From positions 124,001 through 188,000 of the forward strand of contig JAGEMR010000016.1 in assembly GCA_021030915.1 (NCBI GenBank): a stretch of 64,000 nucleotides of DNA, in the 5' to 3' direction. Numbering within the stretch: position 1 is the first letter of the stretch; each line of letters opens with the position of its first letter. Below, in pieces: positions 59,247 through 64,000 of this stretch. The notes below the pieces were generated by a model that did not search any database, was not told the origin of the DNA, and worked only from the letters and a program-made list of their open reading frames with translations. A program made the translations under genes and the position numbers. The stretch comes from Astrothelium macrocarpum (taxonomy: Eukaryota; Ascomycota; Dothideomycetes; Trypetheliales; Trypetheliaceae).

Positions 59247-59732
59247 GAGAATAATTCTAAGGAAGGCAGTACAATGAACACACGAAACACAGCAGCATGA
59301 AAATATCAACGTGGGTGCGGTTTTTCGATTTCGGATGCTCGAAATTCAGTGTTCTAAAATACCGTGTATCCCGTCCTGGTTTTGGCCCATCGTGCCCGGG
59401 AAAGCTAAAGCAGCGGCGGTTTGGGTACCGGATTCCCCAGAACGTAGCGTTATGGAATTAATCTCGGCTACGGATTTCCTCTCAAGGAAAAATGCATCAA
59501 GAATTCTCCATAGTCTCATCCAATACATCTCATGCTGTCAACGCAGGACATTGGGTATCACTAAAGCACACTCCCTTACAACCGTAGTAGCCCCAAAAGC
59601 AGTCATAACCAGAAAGTCGACAGCGCCATTCCCTCGTCCAATACTCAAAATCACTCATTCCCACAATATATACAGATTGCTCCCCTCGAAACCAAACCAC
59701 TCCCAAAGCCCCACACTCCCAAGGTCCACAAT
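59247..59732. other. Intergenic, right border of accessory island
   Basis: About 490 bp between the dead methyltransferase gene and the end of sfi1. No gene is seen. Confidence 0.5.
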
Positions 59733-62700
59733 CTACTCCCCACCCTCCCCCCTCTCCTCCCCAATATCCTCAAACCCCCTCATCCCCTCCCCATCCTCCT
59801 CTCCCACCTCCTCCACCACCCTCCGCGGAATCCGACTCCCCCTCCGCTCCGCCAGCACCCCGCCCAGTTTCCGCGCAAACGGCGTGACCCCGCTTCTCAT
59901 CGGCGTCCGCGGCATCCCCGCAGGCGTATTGCTCTCCGCCGCATCAGCAGCACCATCCAACGCGACGGCAGCAGCAGGCGTGGTAGGCATCAAGCCTGCG
60001 TGGAAACGAGCACGTAGACGCGCGGACCGCTTGGATGGGCTGGCGCGGAGATAGCCCGGGATCGGGGTCGCTGCGGCTGGTTTCTCGTCTGCGGCGGCGG
60101 CTGACGAAGGATAGATTTGGTTTGGGTCGAGAGGGTGAGGTAGGAGGGGGATGGCGGCGGCGTCGAAGCTGGTCCAGTTCTCAGCGCGGGAGGTCGCGGA
60201 GGGCGGGAGGAGGGGGTCGTCGGTGGTGGAGAGGATGGTGGAGACTGCCGGGGGGTTGGCTGGAGTGCGTTGGGGTTGGGGTGGTGGTGTGGCGCCGAGG
60301 CGGAGGCTGCGGAAGAGGTTGGGCATTTCGGCGTTGGGCTGCTGAATTGCGCTTGGTGATTGTTGGGTTTCTTGGCTGGGAAGAGCGAGTTGATTGCGTT
60401 TGGTTTGAGCGCGTTCAGCCCAGTAGCGTAGCATTCCCATTCGCCGTTTGTCTTGGCTTCTGACCCAAACTGCTTTTCCGGTTTCTTCCATTCGGCGGAA
60501 CTGAAAGACTTTCCAGGCCCACTTCTTGAGTAAGTTGGCTGTGATCGCGTCCATAGCATCTCCATGGTATCCCTCAGCGGCAATTTGCATTTTGCCAAGC
60601 GCCTGCATCTTCTCCTTCCAAGAGCCAAGAGCCAGCATCAAGAGTTTTTCGTGTCTGATTTGATCGGCTTGAGTGGAGGATTGTTCGATTATTGTCGTCT
60701 TGCGTTGCCACTGTGTTACATGTTTTCTGATGATGTTCAGAAGTGCGCCACGGTATCTCTCTTCGGCTTGAATATGCAAATCTTGAATTTCCGCTGCATT
60801 ATGGCGCCAATGTTGGAAGACTCGTTGAGCAAGCCTGGTTTTTGATTGTCGTCGAATAATCATGTATGCTTCTCTCCGTCGCGTGCGTTTCATGTTCGAG
60901 GTGGCAGATCGCCAATGCGTAATAGACGATTTACTCAGAACATAGAAACGCGCAAACTCGCACTTGCGCGAGAGCATGTCAATTTTCTCCAAACGTCTAC
61001 GCCAGAGAGACCAAGACTGTTCGAGAGCATGAGATTTGGAGAACGCCGATGCCTGTTGATTCATATCCTGAATGCGTCGAGATTTGCCATGCCACTTGAT
61101 CAAAGCAAAGGTAACGATTCTTTTTGTTCGGTCGTGTTGTATAGTTTCCTGAGCAGATGCGATCCGGTGTGAATAATCGACCGCATTTGACTTCCATCGC
61201 AAAAACAAGGAGCGACAATGGCTGATTTGTGCGAGGCGCCGGAATAGAACACAGCGTTCTGCTAACATCCACCGGAGCATGGCACCCATCAGCGCATGAT
61301 CATCGCGTGTTTTGTGTACAATATTGAGGCGTAAGCCATCGTTCCATTGTGTCCAGGCATTGCGTAGAAGGCGTTGCTGCGATACATTTGCTGATAGCTG
61401 AGAGTTGCTTGCACGGGCGTGCCAGATGCTGAGAGCCGTCTTCGCAATCCGACTGTCTACCAGTTGTACGGTTTGCCATGTGATTGGCACGAGGCTGGCT
61501 TGTCTTCGCAAAGTAGCTAATCCAGCTGTGGCCAGGTTTCTCTGGTGGGTTTGGGATGCAATAGATGCGTATTCTTGTAATTTCTGTACCCTCATCTGCC
61601 ATGATGAAAAATGTTTTCCTTGGATAAACTGACGATAATAGTCATCGGCTCGTAGTTGCTCATCCCGTCTTTCTTGTGCAAGAGCTCGCCATCTATAGAA
61701 ATATCGCCGTTTAATGAATCTCTGGTGCAATTCAGGGGCGATGCGCTCAAGCAAAAGATGCCACCACTGCCAACCAATGCGATTAACCAGACGCTCTTCA
61801 TGCCAAGCAGTTGCGAGGTCTTCATTATTAAGAGCTTTTACCGTTCGTTGTCGCCAGATGGCCACGAACTTACGCAAGCCTAGACGTCGCACCTTCAGCT
61901 CGTCGACTGCGGTAATGTCCTTCCAAGCATTAAAATATTTGATCCTCAAGATATGCCGGCGCGCAACTGAAGTTTTGGAAAGCTCATCAGATGCACATTG
62001 CGCCCAATGCGTAAATGCTTTGGTGAGTAGGAAAAGGTCACGTGCCTTCTGTGCTCGCTTTTCAAGATGAGCAAAGAATTTTTCCGTCTCTGCTTGTTGT
62101 CTTTTTTCTATGAGCGCACTTCGCCATTGGGCCAATCCCTGGCGTAGCAATTCTTCAGCATCGAGGGCAGCTGCTTTATGCTCCATCGCTTGATGCTTGT
62201 GAGCGTTCTCAGCTGCCATATCGCGCCATTTACGAAGCACCTTTCGCAACCAAACAGCCCTGGAATGTGCTTGGAGTATTTCAGCGTCAGACAGCATGCG
62301 AGTGTCTGATGGACGATAAATATATTTCGGGTATTCTTCTCGCCGCCTTGTCGAGGCATGATTATTGAGTGATCCATCGGAAGTATATCCGGACCCTTGC
62401 GAGCCACGCGCCTCAATGGATGAAAGAGATGCTGATCGACCATGCTTCTGGAAATGCTGCTCAACTTGGGTACCGATAGAACGTGGTTCGATCTGAAATT
62501 GCTGTGATCCGTTGGCTGGCTTTTTGCGTTGAATATCTTCTCGCGTATCACGAGGCTTCACCCGGCCTCGTATAGGAAGTTGCTCGAGCAATCTTTGATT
62601 GTGAAGGGTTCCTGGAATCCCTGATGGGCCGTTGATGGTCTCGCGAATTCCGCTTTGAGAAGGTTGGAATTGTAATGATGGTTGCGTATATGATTGCTGC

Positions 62701-63233
62701 GTTGGTGGATTTGTACTGTGCCGGCTTCGCCATGTATTCTCATAATTACTGTCATTGAATGACACGCGTCGGACTGGTTGTTTGGCTCGTGTTGGCCTGA
62801 CATTTGCGTCAGGGCTTTGGGTGTGCGCCTCTTCAAGCATGTCTTCATCTTCAAACTGTCGGGTGACCTCTTCGACTGCCTCCCCTTGCGGAGTGACCTC
62901 GATTTGTATGCCCATCTCTGCAAGCAAGGCTTTGAAGCATTCGAGCAGATCGCCTTTATTCGCACCGACCTCACCCAAGCGCAACAAGAAGCGGAAGTAT
63001 AGCGGGTCATGGTCGGATTGAATGCCATTCTCTCTGAGTATACGTTCATACGCTGCGAAGAGAGCGCGAACTGGTGAGTCGGGAGAATTTTGCGCTGCGT
63101 CGACAATGGAATACAAGATTCTGACATCTGGAACACAGATTAATAAGCTAAGTACCTAGCGATATGAAAGGATAAACGGATTACCTTGGTTACTAAGGGG
63201 AGGCAATTCATCGGCGTGATGGGAATTGAGCAT
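59733..63233 (-). CDS. sfi1: Sfi1-like centrin-binding spindle pole body protein
   Basis: Sfi1 forms a long helix that binds centrin (Cdc31) and builds the half-bridge needed for spindle pole body duplication. Exons 63233-63185 and 63127-59733 give 1147 residues; the tiny first exon supplies MLNSHHADELPPLSNQ. The N-terminal domain reads DVRILYSIVDAAQNSPDSPV. The centre has many ~25-35-residue repeats with the AxxLLxxWR-like pattern, for example ARRHILRIKYFNAWKDIT, LGLRKFVAIWRQRTV, FIKRRYFYRWRALAQERRD and RRQSKTRLAQRVFQHWR. The C-terminal 250 residues are Pro/Ala-rich and disordered, with Ser/Thr-Pro sites (possible Cdk targets), and end in an acidic Gly-rich tail. The 3' ~570 bp is strongly GC-rich. 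Confidence 0.92.
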
Positions 63234-63527
63234 TCGAAGTGACAATGCCGGACGCGCCTATCGACCATACGGGCCGTAATTGAGGCGAATTCACTGGAGA
63301 ATGGGACTGAACGCAGTAAAAGCCAAAAGAGCACGTAGACATTACGAATTAAGTCAAATAGGAGCAAAGTAGTGGTGAATAATGGGACTGTGGATGGGCT
63401 TTGTTTTCAGTGCATGCATTTTACGCGCGCGAGGTCGCGACGGAAGGCCCGTGCGTGGAGGGGTTGGATGGCTTCAACGCCAGCCATTCATCCTTCCATG
63501 CGTCAAGCCATCATCCTATCTCCTACC
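63234..63527. promoter_or_regulatory. Divergent promoter, sfi1 / twin CX9C gene
   Basis: 294 bp between outward start codons. An in-frame ATG at 63468 could lengthen the CX9C protein by 20 residues and narrow this region. Confidence 0.45.
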
Positions 63528-63817
63528 ATGTCATCCGTGCGAACACGGCCCATTGAGAAGTTTGCTCGTGCAGTCGCTCAATGTCCAAAACAGGTCCGTC
63601 CAACGATATTACTGCGACATCATTAGCTCACTGACCTACAGAGTGCAGAGTACGGTAGATGCATTGCTGTAGACTTCAACAACGTTCAAAAGGACAAATG
63701 CATCAAGGAGTTCCTCGCATTGAAGGAGTGCTATATGGTAAGCCTGCAGAAACCAAAGGTGCGCAATATTAAAGCTAGCTCTGATTATCAAGTCAGGCCG
63801 CGCTCAGGAAAAAATAA
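63528..63817 (+). CDS. Twin CX9C protein, NDUFAF8-like (complex I assembly), 60 residues
   Basis: Three small exons, 63528-63593, 63642-63737 and 63797-63817, join in phase 0 to 60 residues. They encode MSSVRTRPIEKFARAVAQ, then Cys-x9-Cys (CPKQSAEYGRC) and a second Cys-x9-Cys (CIKEFLALKEC), ending YMAALRKK. The paired CX9C fold is the mark of proteins imported into the mitochondrial intermembrane space by Mia40. Its size, the CxxxxAxYGRC wording and the EFxALxxCxxAAxKK end resemble human NDUFAF8, which helps assemble respiratory complex I. The exact function is inferred. The last intron uses the CAG at 63794-63796. The start may be 63468 (80 residues). Confidence 0.82.
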
Positions 63818-63931
63818 TAGTTCATGCTTTGCGAGTTCAATGAAGTTTATTCTGATTCTATTTCTTGCGACCAAGAGTCTGCATTTCATTGCTGCTGTAA
63901 AATAGAGCCTCTATTTTTGTAATTTAGATTC

Positions 63932-63937
63932 AATAAA
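63932..63937 (+). terminator. Possible polyadenylation signal (AATAAA)
   Basis: A canonical AATAAA hexamer 115 bp after the stop of the twin CX9C gene, followed by a short A run. Confidence 0.45.
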
Positions 63938-63945
63938 AAACCTGT

Positions 63946-63964
63946 ATGCCATGCCATGCCATGC
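63946..63964. repeat. ATGCC pentanucleotide microsatellite
   Basis: Three full ATGCC units and a partial fourth in non-coding DNA near the right edge. Confidence 0.85.
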
Positions 63965-64000
63965 TCACCCACAAGCACACAGGCTCCATTCCACAAACGC

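Noticed and set aside
59311..60054. 247-residue plus-strand frame
   Set aside because: Mostly antisense to the GC-rich 3' end of sfi1; no motif.

Overview
The window is nuclear DNA of a filamentous ascomycete (Pezizomycotina). The evidence is genes split by short GT..AG introns (mostly 47-80 nt), long single-gene transcription units, a HET-domain protein, a MID2-like surface protein, and orthologues of yeast core genes in their filamentous-fungus form. The class (Leotiomycetes or Dothideomycetes would fit) cannot be fixed by eye. No tRNA, rRNA, CRISPR array, complete transposon or viral gene was seen. Exon borders were deduced by joining reading frames at splice consensus sites and checking that the phases add up.

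Layout. 0-5.2 kb: three diverged paralogues sharing a Cys/His motif of unknown function. 5.8-13.5 kb: core genes rse1 (SF3b subunit), mss51 (mitochondrial COX1 translation/assembly) and a UBA-UAS-UBX protein. 13.5-21.3 kb: a more accessory stretch with an LPPEIR-type protein, a Ser/Thr-rich single-pass surface protein, a small secreted Cys-rich protein and a secreted S28 peptidase. 21.9-25.3 kb: a small unrecognised spliced gene and pan3. 25.3-35.2 kb: gene-poor DNA surrounding one Gln-rich conserved protein at 30-31.3 kb.

35.2-52.1 kb is dense and conserved: a ZNF511-like C2H2 protein, an EST1/SMG7-like protein, adenosine kinase, rav1 (RAVE complex, V-ATPase assembly), rat1 (5'-3' exoribonuclease) and uso1 (ER-Golgi tether). 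52.1-59.7 kb is an accessory island: a lone O-methyltransferase, a ~440-bp inverted-repeat structure, a HET-domain gene and a clearly dead FtsJ-like methyltransferase gene. 59.7-63.8 kb returns to core genes: sfi1 (centrin-binding spindle pole body protein) and a 60-residue twin CX9C protein resembling the complex I assembly factor NDUFAF8.

Functional themes are RNA metabolism (rse1, pan3, rat1, EST1/SMG7-like), mitochondrial biogenesis (mss51, twin CX9C protein) and membrane traffic or organelle function (uso1, rav1, UBX protein). Nothing suggests these genes form an operon-like unit; they are ordinary eukaryotic neighbours, several in divergent pairs. The points most worth a second look are the three-paralogue cysteine cluster, the inverted repeat, the dead methyltransferase gene, the abrupt GC-rich segments inside seven core genes, and several tiny spliced genes that simple ORF finding misses.
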